A DNA stretch of 64,000 nt from Actinomycetaceae bacterium (lineage in GTDB: Bacteria; Actinomycetota; Actinomycetes; Actinomycetales; Actinomycetaceae): assembly GCA_030540715.1 (NCBI GenBank), contig JAUNVQ010000013.1:1-64000 (forward strand), in the 5' to 3' direction. The number at the start of each line of letters is the position of its first letter. Position 1 is the first letter of the stretch. The position numbers and the translations under genes were made by a program. Below are positions 29,794 to 39,049 of this stretch, piece by piece. The notes beneath the pieces were generated by a model, which ran no database searches, was not told the DNA's origin, and saw only the letters and a list, made by a program, of their open reading frames with translations.

Positions 29794-30381
29794 TCAACGG
29801 GCGTAACGTGACGCTTTCTTCGCTGCATGTTGCGTGGCCTTGTGAAGAGATCTTTGGGCTCTTTGTTCCGCTCTGCGTGCTCGCCACGATAATGAGGGTT
29901 TGCCTTCACGATCAAAAATTGCAAGAAGCAGTCCGCCAGCAACTGCTGCCCCCTGTAAGAACGTGTGCAGTGCGTCACGATTCCTCATTGCCTGTGTAGT
30001 TGGGGGGTCGTCATTGGAAACCTGGTTAAGTTCGGCAGTGTCATCAAGAGTGTCGGGAGCTTCTAGTAAAGATGTTGAGACCGAAGAAAAAGCATTAATG
30101 AGGGTAATAGGAAGGTTAATAGCGGCCAGGAGTGCAGCATTTGTGCGCGGTGCTATTCCTAAAGCAAATCCTAGACCTGCACCGGCAGTAATACCGCCAC
30201 TGATTTTTGCCAGCATCTGTGCATCGGAGCTGATAACGGGTGGCACGCCGACCTTTTCAAGCATCGGTTGAACGTCAAGGAAACGTGATGCGTGTGACCG
30301 AGAATCAAGGATGGCGTCGCAACCATCATAAATAAAAACTGAGGCCAGCAGTGGCCGGGCAATGCTTCGTAGAATCGTCAT
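29794..30381 (-). CDS. DoxX-family membrane protein
   Basis: A 195-residue protein with the DoxX pattern: N-terminal [16 protein letters not shown], a helix with [11 protein letters not shown], then [17 protein letters not shown], and a last helix at [13 protein letters not shown]. The end is a basic Arg/Ala/Lys-rich tail of about 40 residues, likely cytoplasmic. DoxX proteins are four-helix membrane proteins, in mycobacteria linked to the redox-stress membrane complex with SodA and SseA. Here it is divergent from the SigR-like thiol-stress sigma factor gene, which fits a redox role by context only. Confidence 0.85.
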   Translation of the reverse strand: MTILRSIARPLLASVFIYDGCDAILDSRSHASRFLDVQPMLEKVGVPPVISSDAQMLAKISGGITAGAGLGFALGIAPRTNAALLAAINLPITLINAFSSVSTSLLEAPDTLDDTAELNQVSNDDPPTTQAMRNRDALHTFLQGAAVAGGLLLAIFDREGKPSLSWRARRAEQRAQRSLHKATQHAAKKASRYAR

Positions 30382-30489
30382 AATTCATTGGTACAACAAA
30401 TTTAACAAAAATGCACGTCATTTCATACAATTTTTCAAAAATAGTGAATCAATGGGCGCGCTTCTTCACACGAATATGTTCAAACACGG

Positions 30490-30495
30490 TAGGGT
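30490..30495 (+). promoter_or_regulatory. Candidate -10 box for leaderless sigma factor mRNA
   Basis: TAGGGT ends seven bases before ATG 30503, the spacing of leaderless genes. No GGAAT-type SigR self-promoter was found upstream. Confidence 0.35.
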
Positions 30496-30502
30496 AGTGG
30501 TG

Positions 30503-31150
30503 ATGGGGGAAGTCGATAAACAAGACAATGCAGCTAGGGCGGTGGATAGCACCAAGCATCCGGCGTCGCGCGAATTGGTACCAGCCCAAAGGGCACGGGT
30601 TTTTGAAGAAGAGGCTCTGCCTTTACTTGACCAGATGTATGGTGCTGCAATTCGGATGACTCGTCATCCATCAGATGCTGAAGATTTAGTTCAAGATACC
30701 TACGCTAAGGCCTTTCAGAGTTTTCACCAATATAAGCCAGGAACAAATATTAAAGCATGGCTCTACAGGATATTAACGAATACCTATATCAATAGCTATC
30801 GAAAAAAGCAGCGACGTCCTCTTCAAACAGATCACGCCGAGGTGGAAGACTGGCAGCTTGTTGCTTCGGCGCAGCACGCGGGAAGCGGTTTGGAATCAGC
30901 AGAATCTGTAGCTTTAAACAGGATGCCCAATCAAACTATCCGCGACGCATTTGATAAATTGCCCGATGAATATCGCATTGTTGTGTATATGGCCGATGTT
31001 GAAAACTTTGCCTATAAAGAAATTGCTTCCATCTTGGACATACCGCAAGGCACAGTAATGTCAAGGCTTCATCGTGGCAGACGCCAGTTAAAGGAAGAAT
31101 TACGTGACTATGCAGCACAGTTAGGGATAGGAGGCGAAAAGAATGAATGA
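30503..31150 (+). CDS. sigR: ECF sigma factor, SigR/SigH-like
   Basis: Extracytoplasmic-function sigma factor of the actinobacterial oxidative and thiol-stress group. Region 2 contains [20 protein letters not shown] and [19 protein letters not shown]; region 4 contains [19 protein letters not shown] and [20 protein letters not shown]. Nothing remains of the 47 residues encoded upstream in the same frame in relatives, so ATG 30503 (215 residues) is chosen over 30362. The last eight bases overlap the start of an RsrA-like gene, the usual sigma/anti-sigma pairing. It is probably released under disulfide stress and drives thioredoxin and mycothiol genes, as known for the family. Confidence 0.9.
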   Translation: MGEVDKQDNAARAVDSTKHPASRELVPAQRARVFEEEALPLLDQMYGAAIRMTRHPSDAEDLVQDTYAKAFQSFHQYKPGTNIKAWLYRILTNTYINSYRKKQRRPLQTDHAEVEDWQLVASAQHAGSGLESAESVALNRMPNQTIRDAFDKLPDEYRIVVYMADVENFAYKEIASILDIPQGTVMSRLHRGRRQLKEELRDYAAQLGIGGEKNE

Positions 31151-31349
31151 TATTGTCACAGATGATAATTGTGATGATCATGCGGACGAGTTGGATAAAT
31201 TGTTACGCCAACTATTGGCATCAAGTTGCTGTGAACACGCCCCTGAAGAACTGAAATATCGTCTTATTCGACGATTCCAGTCCTATAGTGTTGATTACGA
31301 TGGAACGGTTCACTATATTCAATCCTACGAAGAACACACTCAAAAGTGA
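31143..31349 (+). CDS. rsrA: Shortened RsrA-like anti-sigma factor lacking the zinc motif
   Basis: A 68-residue product overlapping the sigma gene by eight bases. Streptomyces RsrA has about 105 residues with an early Cys (C11), the redox zinc motif HX3CX2C (H37, C41, C44) and a CC pair (C61, C62). Here an early Cys (C10) and a CC pair (C29, C30) followed by [15 protein letters not shown] are kept, but the roughly 30 residues between them, including HX3CX2C, are absent. This looks like an internal in-frame loss. Whether it still binds the sigma factor, or does so without redox control, cannot be told. The identity rests on position and the retained ends. Confidence 0.6.
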   Translation: MNDIVTDDNCDDHADELDKLLRQLLASSCCEHAPEELKYRLIRRFQSYSVDYDGTVHYIQSYEEHTQK

Positions 31350-31478
31350 TATTTCCCCAAAACGTTGCGAGTGGTTTCACATATGGGCTGATGTGTGGGA
31401 AACTGATTTAGTTAAGTAAATCTATGCCCGTCAAAGCTGTTATTCACCTGTGGTGGGCACCGTTGCTTGGAGGCGACC

Positions 31479-31553
31479 ATGAGTAAACGAGGACGCAAAC
31501 GTAAAGCACGCCGTAAGAATCCAGCTAACCACGGCAAACGTCCAAACTGCTAA
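31479..31553 (+). CDS. Ribosomal protein bL37 (24 residues)
   Basis: ATG 31479 opens a 24-codon gene beginning MSKRGRKRKARRKN and ending ANHGKRPNC. It closely resembles the small basic protein bL37 found in mycobacterial 50S subunits (pattern KRGRKKR...ANHGKRPN). GGAGG lies five bases upstream. It has only one residue, a final Cys, out of line with the usual Ala/Thr end. It is followed by a strong terminator. Genes this short are commonly missed in annotation. Confidence 0.88.
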   Translation: MSKRGRKRKARRKNPANHGKRPNC

Positions 31554-31631
31554 TGTGATGTGACAACGTGAGAAGCTGACGCTACAGGGTGTTACCTATT
31601 AACCAGGTTCTCACTTCATCAGATTCGTTAA

Positions 31632-31670
31632 CAAAAAGTCGGTGACAGCATGAGCTGCACCGACTTTTTG
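31632..31670. terminator. Bidirectional terminator between bL37 and kgd
   Basis: A 13-bp stem CAAAAAGTCGGTG / CACCGACTTTTTG (31632-31644, 31658-31670) is continued by CAGC/GCTG around an ATGA loop. The A- and T-runs in the stem let it work on both strands. Confidence 0.85.
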
Positions 31671-31715
31671 CTTTATCGACCTTTGAAAACAAGTTTTCCA
31701 CGTATATGTATCCGC

Positions 31716-34700
31716 TTAGGCAAATGCGGCTGACATCAGTTCAGCATGCTGTTTCATATGCAGTTTCATCGTTCCCGCAGATGGTGCTGCCGATTCAGGA
31801 CGCGACACAAGTTTCAGTTCTTTTTGTCCGATGACTTCACGGTCCAGGTTCACAGCTAGATATGGCCATGCTCCCTGGTTAGCTGGTTCATCTTGAACCC
31901 ATGTAAAGTTTGCCTGTAAGAATGGTTCAACCGCGCAAGCCACAGACTCGCTATCCAAAGGATACAACTGTTCAAGTCGAATAATTGCCGTTTTCCAATC
32001 CTCTTGTGTATTACGGTGTTTGACTAGGTCATAATAAAGACGTCCTGTACACAAAAGGACGCGTTCAACTGAGGAAGCATTATCAAGAACCTGCTGGTTG
32101 ACTTCACCAATCACGGTTTTAAATTCGCCAGAAGTAAAGTCCTCGCGCGGTGATGTGGCTGCTGAAAGGCGTAGCAACTGTTTTGGAGTGAACACAATCA
32201 GGGGTTTACGGGGTCGTAAATAAGCCTGCGAACGCAGCAGATGGAAATGATTTGCTGGTGTTGAAGGCTGGCAAACCCGCATATTATCTTGGGCGCATAA
32301 CTGTAAATAGCGCTCAATACGTGCCGAGGAATGGTCAGGCCCCTGACCCTCATAGCCGTGAGGAAGTAGCATGACAAGTGAGCAACGTTCCGACCATTTT
32401 TGTTCAGCTGATGAAATAAACTCATCAATAACCGTTTGGCAGCCATTGGCAAAATCACCGAACTGTGCCTCCCACACCACCAACGACTCAGGACGCTCCA
32501 AAGAATAACCGTATTCAAAGGCCAGAGGGCCGTATTCTGAGAGCGGAGAATCGTAGATCTGAAAACGTGCCTGATCGTCGGTCAAGAACTGCAAGGGTGT
32601 CCATTCTTCACCGGTTTCATGGTCATGGAAAACGGCATGGCGCTGCACGAAAGTGCCACGACGGCAGTCTTGACCAGACATACGAATGGGGGTGCCCTCG
32701 GTAAGTAATGTTCCAAAGGCTAATAGTTCACCAAAGCCCCAATCAATCTTTCCTTCGTAGGCCATCTTGCGACGACGCTCCAAAAGCTGTTTCATCTTCG
32801 GGTGAGCAGTAAAGCCCTCGGGGATACGAACATGAGCATCACCGATGCGCTCTAAAAACTCTGGTGCCACCGCAGATTTCCAGCCAATCATCATACCTTC
32901 GCCAGGCATTTGCGATTGCGGACGTACCCAGCGAGTCTCCATTCCAGGATTAATTTCTTTTGTATCTTGAGCATCAGGAGACCAACCACGTTCACGTGTT
33001 TGTGCCAAAATCTTATTGAGCTCATCATGGTATTCGTTAAGTAGCTCTTCGGCCTCGTCCTCTGTTAAATCGCCGCGACCAATGAGGTCGCGAGCGTAAA
33101 ATGCGCGAGGTGTAGGAAGCTGATCGATAAGTGAATACATAATAGGTTGGGTCATTGACGGGTCATCGCCTTCATTATGACCTCGACGACGATAACACAC
33201 CAGGTCAATAATGACGTCTTTATTGAAAGCCTGACGGAACTCAAGAGCTAGTTTACCTGCCCACACAACCATCTCGGGGTCGTTGCCATTGACGTGGATA
33301 ATCGGTACTTGAAGGCCTTTCGCTAAATCGGTGCAATAGCGTGTGGAACGACCCGACTGAGGTGGGGTTGTAAAGCCGATTTGATTGTTAACGATAATAT
33401 GAATCGTGCCACCGGTGCGGAATCCTTTAAGCTGGGACATATTCAGCGTTTCTTGAACAACACCTTGACCAATGAATGCCGCATCGCCGTGAATCAAAAT
33501 GGGGACAACTGCATCTTCAGGATTATCGGCAATCATATCCTGTTTAGCGCGAGCCAAACCTTCTGTTACAGTGTCAGCAGCTTCAAGGTGTGATGGGTTT
33601 GCGGCAAGCGATACTTTCAGTGCTAAACCGTCCTCAGGGGAAAAGACGCCCTCTGTGCCAAGATGATATTTCACGTCACCGGTGCCCTGAACGGAACCTG
33701 GATCATAGTTACCTTCAAACTCACTAAAGATCTGTCCGTATGTTTTCCCGGCGATATTTGCCAAAATATTGAGGCGCCCACGGTGAGCCATACCGATAGT
33801 TACTTCGCGAACACTTTGGTGAACCGCTGTATAAAGGATACGTTCCATCAGCGGAATCAAAGACTCGCCACCTTCAAGAGAGAAACGTTTTTGCCCTACA
33901 TACTTTGTTTGCAGGAACATTTCGAAGGCTTCTGCACGGTTAAGGGCCTTCAAAATGCGCCGCTGCTCGTCGTGGGTTGCTTTGTGCCAGGGGCGTTCGA
34001 TCTTTTTTTGAATCCATTGACGCTGAACAGGATCTTGAATATGCATATATTCAATGCCGGCTGTGCGCGTATAGATATTACGCAGCTGGCCCAGCAGATC
34101 TCGTAGCGACATTTGTTGGGTTCCACTAAAGCCACCCGTGGGGAATACTCGGTCTAAATCCCACACACTTAAACCGTAATTACTGATACTTAAATCGGGA
34201 TGTTGACGCACACGGTATTGTAGTGGATCGGAGTCTGCAGCCAGGTGTCCGCGTGAACGATAAGCATGAATGATTTCGGCGATGCGTGCTGGTTTACCTT
34301 TTTCGGTATCTTCGTCATAGTCGTAGTCACGTTCCCAACCAAAGGGTTCATGCGGGATACGTAACGTTGTAAAGACACGTTCATAGAAGCCGTCTTGACC
34401 AGCAAGTTTTTTATCAATTGCTTGAAGGAATACACCCGAACCAGCACCTTGAATAACGCGATGATCATAGGTAGATGTCATTGTCATGATGGGGCCAACA
34501 CCATTTCGTGCCAATGTTTTCGGGGATGCGCCAGCCCACTGTGCCGGATAACTGGTTGCTCCCACACCAATAATGCAGCCCTGTCCAACCATAAGGCGTG
34601 GCACCGAATGTTTAGTACCTATCATGCCCGGGTTGGTCAGTGTGGCAGAAGCTCCCTGAAAATCTTTCGGGCCAAGTTTGCCAGAGCGAGCTCGTTTCAC

Positions 34701-35492
34701 CAGTTCTTCATAGGCCTCAATGAATTGCGAGAAATTCATTAAGTCAGCCTGATGAATTACGGGAACCATCAACTGACGTGATCCATCTTTTTGTGGTAAA
34801 TCAATGGCCAAACCTAAACCAACGTGGGCGAATTCGCGGATAGCGGGCTTGCCATCAATTTCTTCATAGCGCACATTCATTGCCGGATTTTCAACAAGCG
34901 CCTCAACTAAGGCATAGGCAATCAGGTGGGTGAAAGAAATCTTGCCGCCACGAGTATGCTTCAAATGGTCATTAATAAGTTGGCGGTTTTCGATAAGTAA
35001 CTTTGCGGGAATCTCGCGGGCAGAAGTAGCTGTAGGTACTCCCAGTGAAGCCTCCATGTTTTTTGCGACAGCGCGTCCTGCTCCTTTTAACCGTTCAACG
35101 CTGTCATCAGTTTTTTGTTCATGCTTTGGGCCTTTCGCTAAAGCTGTTTCACGCATCACATAGGGTGACGTTGGCTCAGCGACATTTACATTGGGTAGTG
35201 GTGGTAAATCTGAGCGTGTTACATCAGCTGCAACGCGGTCAAAACTCACACTCTTTGATGGCGAGGCCTCATCAACAGGCCCTGGTCCGGCTCCCGGCTC
35301 AAGATGTGCAGTGGCGTTTTCGGCACGGCGTGCGGCCCGCACTGCATCAACCTCATGTGCTTTGCGTTGGGCTTCAACGGCTGCAAAGTATTCTTGCCAG
35401 TCTTGTGGAACAGACATCGGATCAGCGCAGTATTGCGTGTACATTTGATCGATGATTTCTTGGTTTGGATCTGAGTTGTGAGATTCTGTCAC
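31716..35492 (-). CDS. kgd: Multifunctional 2-oxoglutarate metabolism enzyme (SucB-SucA fusion)
   Basis: Actinobacterial enzyme that decarboxylates 2-oxoglutarate and serves as E1 of 2-oxoglutarate dehydrogenase. Domains in order: an E1 N-terminal tail (MYTQYCADPMSVPQDWQEYF), a Pro/Ala linker, the E2-type acyltransferase domain (about residues 115-345, ending in STYDHRVIQGAGSG with the catalytic His), the ThDP-dependent E1 (YVGQKRFSLEGGESL, EVTIGMAHRGRLN) and the transketolase-like C-terminal part. Its 1258 residues match the family. It lacks its own lipoyl domain, as expected. It starts at GTG 35492 behind AAAGG. An 8-bp inverted repeat lies 17-48 bases upstream. Confidence 0.96.
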   Translation of the reverse strand: MTESHNSDPNQEIIDQMYTQYCADPMSVPQDWQEYFAAVEAQRKAHEVDAVRAARRAENATAHLEPGAGPGPVDEASPSKSVSFDRVAADVTRSDLPPLPNVNVAEPTSPYVMRETALAKGPKHEQKTDDSVERLKGAGRAVAKNMEASLGVPTATSAREIPAKLLIENRQLINDHLKHTRGGKISFTHLIAYALVEALVENPAMNVRYEEIDGKPAIREFAHVGLGLAIDLPQKDGSRQLMVPVIHQADLMNFSQFIEAYEELVKRARSGKLGPKDFQGASATLTNPGMIGTKHSVPRLMVGQGCIIGVGATSYPAQWAGASPKTLARNGVGPIMTMTSTYDHRVIQGAGSGVFLQAIDKKLAGQDGFYERVFTTLRIPHEPFGWERDYDYDEDTEKGKPARIAEIIHAYRSRGHLAADSDPLQYRVRQHPDLSISNYGLSVWDLDRVFPTGGFSGTQQMSLRDLLGQLRNIYTRTAGIEYMHIQDPVQRQWIQKKIERPWHKATHDEQRRILKALNRAEAFEMFLQTKYVGQKRFSLEGGESLIPLMERILYTAVHQSVREVTIGMAHRGRLNILANIAGKTYGQIFSEFEGNYDPGSVQGTGDVKYHLGTEGVFSPEDGLALKVSLAANPSHLEAADTVTEGLARAKQDMIADNPEDAVVPILIHGDAAFIGQGVVQETLNMSQLKGFRTGGTIHIIVNNQIGFTTPPQSGRSTRYCTDLAKGLQVPIIHVNGNDPEMVVWAGKLALEFRQAFNKDVIIDLVCYRRRGHNEGDDPSMTQPIMYSLIDQLPTPRAFYARDLIGRGDLTEDEAEELLNEYHDELNKILAQTRERGWSPDAQDTKEINPGMETRWVRPQSQMPGEGMMIGWKSAVAPEFLERIGDAHVRIPEGFTAHPKMKQLLERRRKMAYEGKIDWGFGELLAFGTLLTEGTPIRMSGQDCRRGTFVQRHAVFHDHETGEEWTPLQFLTDDQARFQIYDSPLSEYGPLAFEYGYSLERPESLVVWEAQFGDFANGCQTVIDEFISSAEQKWSERCSLVMLLPHGYEGQGPDHSSARIERYLQLCAQDNMRVCQPSTPANHFHLLRSQAYLRPRKPLIVFTPKQLLRLSAATSPREDFTSGEFKTVIGEVNQQVLDNASSVERVLLCTGRLYYDLVKHRNTQEDWKTAIIRLEQLYPLDSESVACAVEPFLQANFTWVQDEPANQGAWPYLAVNLDREVIGQKELKLVSRPESAAPSAGTMKLHMKQHAELMSAAFA

Positions 35493-35508
35493 CGTTATTC
35501 GCCTTTGT

Positions 35509-35540
35509 TGTAGGTGTATATTTGAACTTCACCACCTACA
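35509..35540. promoter_or_regulatory. Inverted repeat in the kgd/CNNM intergenic region
   Basis: TGTAGGTG and CACCTACA are perfect inverted copies 16 bases apart, close to the kgd start. They could be a dimeric regulator site for kgd or for the divergent gene; no regulator is identified. Confidence 0.35.
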
Positions 35541-35666
35541 TTAGAACTAAAAATGGCGATACGCATGTTAAAACGACATTTTCGCCGAAGATTTAACAAA
35601 CCTTGTTACAGTCTTTACTTCTATAGCTACAGAATATGGGAAAGTGTTAGAATTTCAGTGATACAT

Positions 35667-37010
35667 ATGAATACATTAGTGATGATTGTGATTGGTGTCG
35701 TATTGACACTGGGAACTGGCGTGTTTGTAGCCGCACAGTTTTCTTTTGTTGCGCTTGATTCTGCAGCAGTTGAGCGACGCGCGGTAGAGGGCGATAAACG
35801 TGCAGCTTCGGTGCGTGAAGCGTTGAGGAGGCTATCCACCCATTTATCGGGAGCTCAGGTTGGTATTACGCTTACCACTATCTTGTTGGGTTACACTACG
35901 CAGGTAGCATTGACAACGACTTTGACGGATCTCTTTGGTAACTGGGGAGTTGCTTCTGCTCTGGCAACAGTTTTGGGTGTTGTGGTGGCTCTTGTGGTGG
36001 TTAATCTGTTTTCAATGCTTTTTGGCGAGCTTATTCCAAAGAACATGGCTCTTGCCGATCCGCTTTATGTTGCTGGGGTGGTTGCCCCACTTCAAAAAGC
36101 TTTTACTTGGTTGTTTTCTCCACTTATTGCTTTTTTTACGGGAACAGCCAATAGAGTGGTGCGCGCGCTGGGTGTGACCCCGATGGAAGAAATATCTTCG
36201 GCTCGCTCAGCTTCTGAACTTGCCGCAATGGTGCGCCACTCAGCTGAAGAGGGCGCCTTGGATGTTAACACAGCAACTCTGTTTACACGTTCGGTGGGCA
36301 TGGGGGAGCTCAGTGCTGTTGATGTCATGCGAAGCCGTGGGCATATGGAGACTCTTGACAGTGATGCAACTGCAGACGACCTTATAGAATTGGCAAAAAC
36401 AACGGGTCATTCACGATTTCCAGTAATCGGCGAAAACAGTGACGATATTCTTGGAGTTGCGCACTTACGCCGAGCAATCGGCGTCCCTTTTGAGCGTAGG
36501 TCGCAGGTTCCGGTCACATCGTCTTCTTTAATGACTGAACTTCCACGTGTACCTGAAACTGTCAGCTTGGCACCGTTGCTAATCGACCTTCGCGAGCAGG
36601 GGTCGCAGATGGCTCTTGTTGTCGATGAATACGGCGGTACAGCGGGCCTTGTGACTCTTGAAGATGTTGTTGAAGAAATCGTAGGCGAGATTGCTGATGA
36701 ACATGACCCTCGACGACGTGGACTTCGTATGTCTGGGGATGGAGCCTGGCTTGTTCCTGGTGTGTGGCGGCCAGATGAAGTTCAGACGCATACGGGGATT
36801 TTTCTTCCGGAGGACGGGCCATTTGAAACGATTGCGGGTCTTATTTTATTTGAGCTTAAACGGATGCCTCAACAGGGCGATACCGTTACCGTCAATGACT
36901 GTATGCTTGAAGTCTTACAGATGGACGGGCATCGTATTGAATGTGTAAAAGTATATCCGCCTGGTAGTGATGATGAGGATAGATTGCCCAGCAAAGCAGG
37001 TGAAGCATGA
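35667..37010 (+). CDS. CNNM/CorC-HlyC family membrane protein (DUF21 + CBS pair)
   Basis: A 447-residue protein of the family once called hemolysin C, now linked to magnesium and other divalent cation homeostasis. Three to four membrane helices form the DUF21 domain (ending around residue 190), with the signature FGELIPKNMALADP. A CBS pair follows (VMRSRGHMETL..., VVDEYGGTAGLVTLEDVVEEI) and then a C-terminal CorC/HlyC domain. The frame is open from 35553, but ATG 35667 places the first helix at the N-terminus, and a TAGAAT box lies 14 bases before it. The stop overlaps the next, paralogous gene by four bases. Confidence 0.92.
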   Translation: MNTLVMIVIGVVLTLGTGVFVAAQFSFVALDSAAVERRAVEGDKRAASVREALRRLSTHLSGAQVGITLTTILLGYTTQVALTTTLTDLFGNWGVASALATVLGVVVALVVVNLFSMLFGELIPKNMALADPLYVAGVVAPLQKAFTWLFSPLIAFFTGTANRVVRALGVTPMEEISSARSASELAAMVRHSAEEGALDVNTATLFTRSVGMGELSAVDVMRSRGHMETLDSDATADDLIELAKTTGHSRFPVIGENSDDILGVAHLRRAIGVPFERRSQVPVTSSSLMTELPRVPETVSLAPLLIDLREQGSQMALVVDEYGGTAGLVTLEDVVEEIVGEIADEHDPRRRGLRMSGDGAWLVPGVWRPDEVQTHTGIFLPEDGPFETIAGLILFELKRMPQQGDTVTVNDCMLEVLQMDGHRIECVKVYPPGSDDEDRLPSKAGEA

Positions 37011-38044
37011 GTCCAATTGCGGGTATAACTTTTGCCGTGCTGCTATTGGCGGTTAATGCGTTTTTTGTTGCGGGAGAGTTTGCGATTACTTCCTCACGAA
37101 AAGCTCAGATAGATCCCCTTGTTGAACAAGGAAAGCGTGGGGCCAAGGATGCGCAGTGGGCGCTGGAACACGTGTCGTTGATGCTTGCAGTAACCCAACT
37201 GGGGATTACCCTGGCTTCAACCGGCTTGGGGGCTGTGGCTGAACCAGCAGTAGCTCACCTGGTGGAACAGCCTTTGGAATATTTTAATGTCCCCCCTGCT
37301 ACAAGCCATATTATCGGTTTTGTTGCGGCACTTATTATTGTTGTGTTCTTGCATATTTTGACCGGCGAGATGATTCCTATGAATCTTACGGTGTCGGCAC
37401 CGGTGCCCGTGGTGTTAGCACTGGCTCCGCTGCTGGTTCGTTTGGGGCGTTTGGTCAGCCCTATTGTTCATGCAATGGATTCAACAGCTAACTGGTTTGT
37501 CCGTCTGAGTGGGCGCGAACCTCAAACAGAGGTTTCATCAACGTTTACCGCTGAAGAAGTGGCTTCGATTGTGGAGTTGAGTGAACGTGAAGGAACCTTA
37601 CGTGATGATATTGGTTTGCTGACTGAAAGTCTGGAGTTCTCGGAAGAAACAGTAGGTTCTGTGATGGTGCCCTTTGAAGAAGTGGTATGTTTACAGATGG
37701 GCGTGACCCCTGCTCAGATTGAACATGCGGTGTCAAAAACAGGATTTTCACGCTTTCCTCTTCTGGAAGGCTCAGAAATCTGTGGATATTTGCATTTAAA
37801 AGATGTTTTGGATGCCGATGAGGTTACTCGCCACGAGCCGGTAGCGCGTCAAAGGGTGCGAAACATGCCTGAAGTGAGCCCCGAAAGTGAAGTTGAGCGG
37901 GCGCTAGAAAAGATGCAACACACCGGAGTGCATGTTGCACGTGTGACAAAAGATGATAGTGTGATAGGTTTCATCTTTTTAGAGGACATTGTTGAAGAAT
38001 TAGTGGGGGAAGTCCGAGACGCGATGCAAAAGACGCTTTATTAG
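37007..38044 (+). CDS. Second CNNM/CorC-like membrane protein (DUF21 + CBS pair)
   Basis: Paralogue of the preceding gene, translationally coupled by an ATGA overlap. It has 345 residues: a DUF21 domain with about four helices, the motif GEMIPMNL where the usual Lys is Met, and a CBS pair ending FIFLEDIVEELVGEV. It stops right after the CBS domains and lacks the CorC/HlyC domain of its partner. Tandem DUF21 proteins of unequal length are common in actinobacteria and may form heterodimers; that is inference. Confidence 0.9.
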   Translation: MSPIAGITFAVLLLAVNAFFVAGEFAITSSRKAQIDPLVEQGKRGAKDAQWALEHVSLMLAVTQLGITLASTGLGAVAEPAVAHLVEQPLEYFNVPPATSHIIGFVAALIIVVFLHILTGEMIPMNLTVSAPVPVVLALAPLLVRLGRLVSPIVHAMDSTANWFVRLSGREPQTEVSSTFTAEEVASIVELSEREGTLRDDIGLLTESLEFSEETVGSVMVPFEEVVCLQMGVTPAQIEHAVSKTGFSRFPLLEGSEICGYLHLKDVLDADEVTRHEPVARQRVRNMPEVSPESEVERALEKMQHTGVHVARVTKDDSVIGFIFLEDIVEELVGEVRDAMQKTLY

Positions 38045-38227
38045 GAGATTTGTTGAGATGGTCTTGGTAGAACGTTCTGTTAGCGAGAGAGAGTTTTCAT
38101 GAGCGTAAAAAATGACTTATTGAATTTGAAAGCAAAACGTTATAACTTTGTTATTGTTGTTTGAAAAGCAGCTGTTGAGGTGCCATACGGTAATACTTCG
38201 ACAGTGGTCTAAAGAAAGCAGAAACTA

Positions 38228-39049
38228 ATGAAAGTAGATGTGTTTGTGAAAAGAATCTTTTCACAGTTGGGTATTCTTGCCGCACTTGCTACTTTTACTG
38301 TCGCTGTTCCCCTCACAGGATTTGTGGGAACCGACACGACGTTAACAGTGCCCGGCCGTGACGTTGTGGTTGCAGGTAATCAGGCACATTCATGGGGAGA
38401 CACATCTTCTCGCACTGTTGAGTCTACTGCTGCAGCTAACGAAACTGGCGACGACATCGAACTCGTTCCCGCAGTGCTCGCTGCTACTTCAGACGCACAA
38501 GCAAAAGCTCGTGTTACCGCTGCGGAAAAGGCACCATTACCAAGTTGTGACGCAAAATATGCTGCGCGCGGCGAAGCTAATATGCGTGGAAATAATCGAG
38601 AAGAAGCAATTTATTATCCACTTACTAAAGGCTCCTTTACCTATGCTTCACCATTTGGCTACCGTGTTCATCCTATTTTTCACGTCGGAAGACTTCACGC
38701 AGGTGTTGATATGGCGGCTCCAGCGATGACGCCCGTTCATGCTGCGGCTAAGGGGACAGTCGTTTTCGTTGGCCCCTGGGGTGGCGGTGGTAATATCGTG
38801 CGTATCGAACATAACATCGAAGGCGAGCACTTCTTTACTCAGTATCTGCATTTAACAACAGGTTCAGCTGTGGTTGCTGTTGGCGACCAGGTTGAGGCAG
38901 GCCAACACATAGCCGGCGTGGGTTCAACGGGTAACTCTACTGGCTATCATTTGCACTTTGAAGTGCGTCCTACTATGGACACACCTGTTGATCCTGTGCA
39001 TTGGCTTGAGTCTCATAATGCCGTGTTCTTAGGTCAGGAAACCTGTTAG
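38228..39049 (+). CDS. M23-family metallopeptidase (LytM domain)
   Basis: Secreted peptidoglycan endopeptidase-like protein of 273 residues. There is an N-terminal hydrophobic export segment (about residues 13-35), a linker, and a C-terminal M23 domain with GYRVHPIFHVGRLHAGVDM (first zinc ligands His and Asp in HAGVD) and the second motif HLHFEV. Both zinc-binding elements are intact, so activity is likely. Upstream 38045-38227 holds weak promoter-like boxes only. The GDPD gene starts immediately after the stop, so they are co-transcribed. Confidence 0.92.
   Translation: MKVDVFVKRIFSQLGILAALATFTVAVPLTGFVGTDTTLTVPGRDVVVAGNQAHSWGDTSSRTVESTAAANETGDDIELVPAVLAATSDAQAKARVTAAEKAPLPSCDAKYAARGEANMRGNNREEAIYYPLTKGSFTYASPFGYRVHPIFHVGRLHAGVDMAAPAMTPVHAAAKGTVVFVGPWGGGGNIVRIEHNIEGEHFFTQYLHLTTGSAVVAVGDQVEAGQHIAGVGSTGNSTGYHLHFEVRPTMDTPVDPVHWLESHNAVFLGQETC

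Noticed and set aside
30362..30502. N-terminal extension of the sigma factor from 30362
   Set aside because: The added 47 residues are atypical and overlap the DoxX gene start; ATG 30503 with an adjacent TAGGGT box fits the family better.
38099..38164. A 21-codon frame (MSVKNDLLNLKAKR...) before the M23 gene
   Set aside because: Only a weak GAGAG site and AT-rich composition; chance is sufficient.
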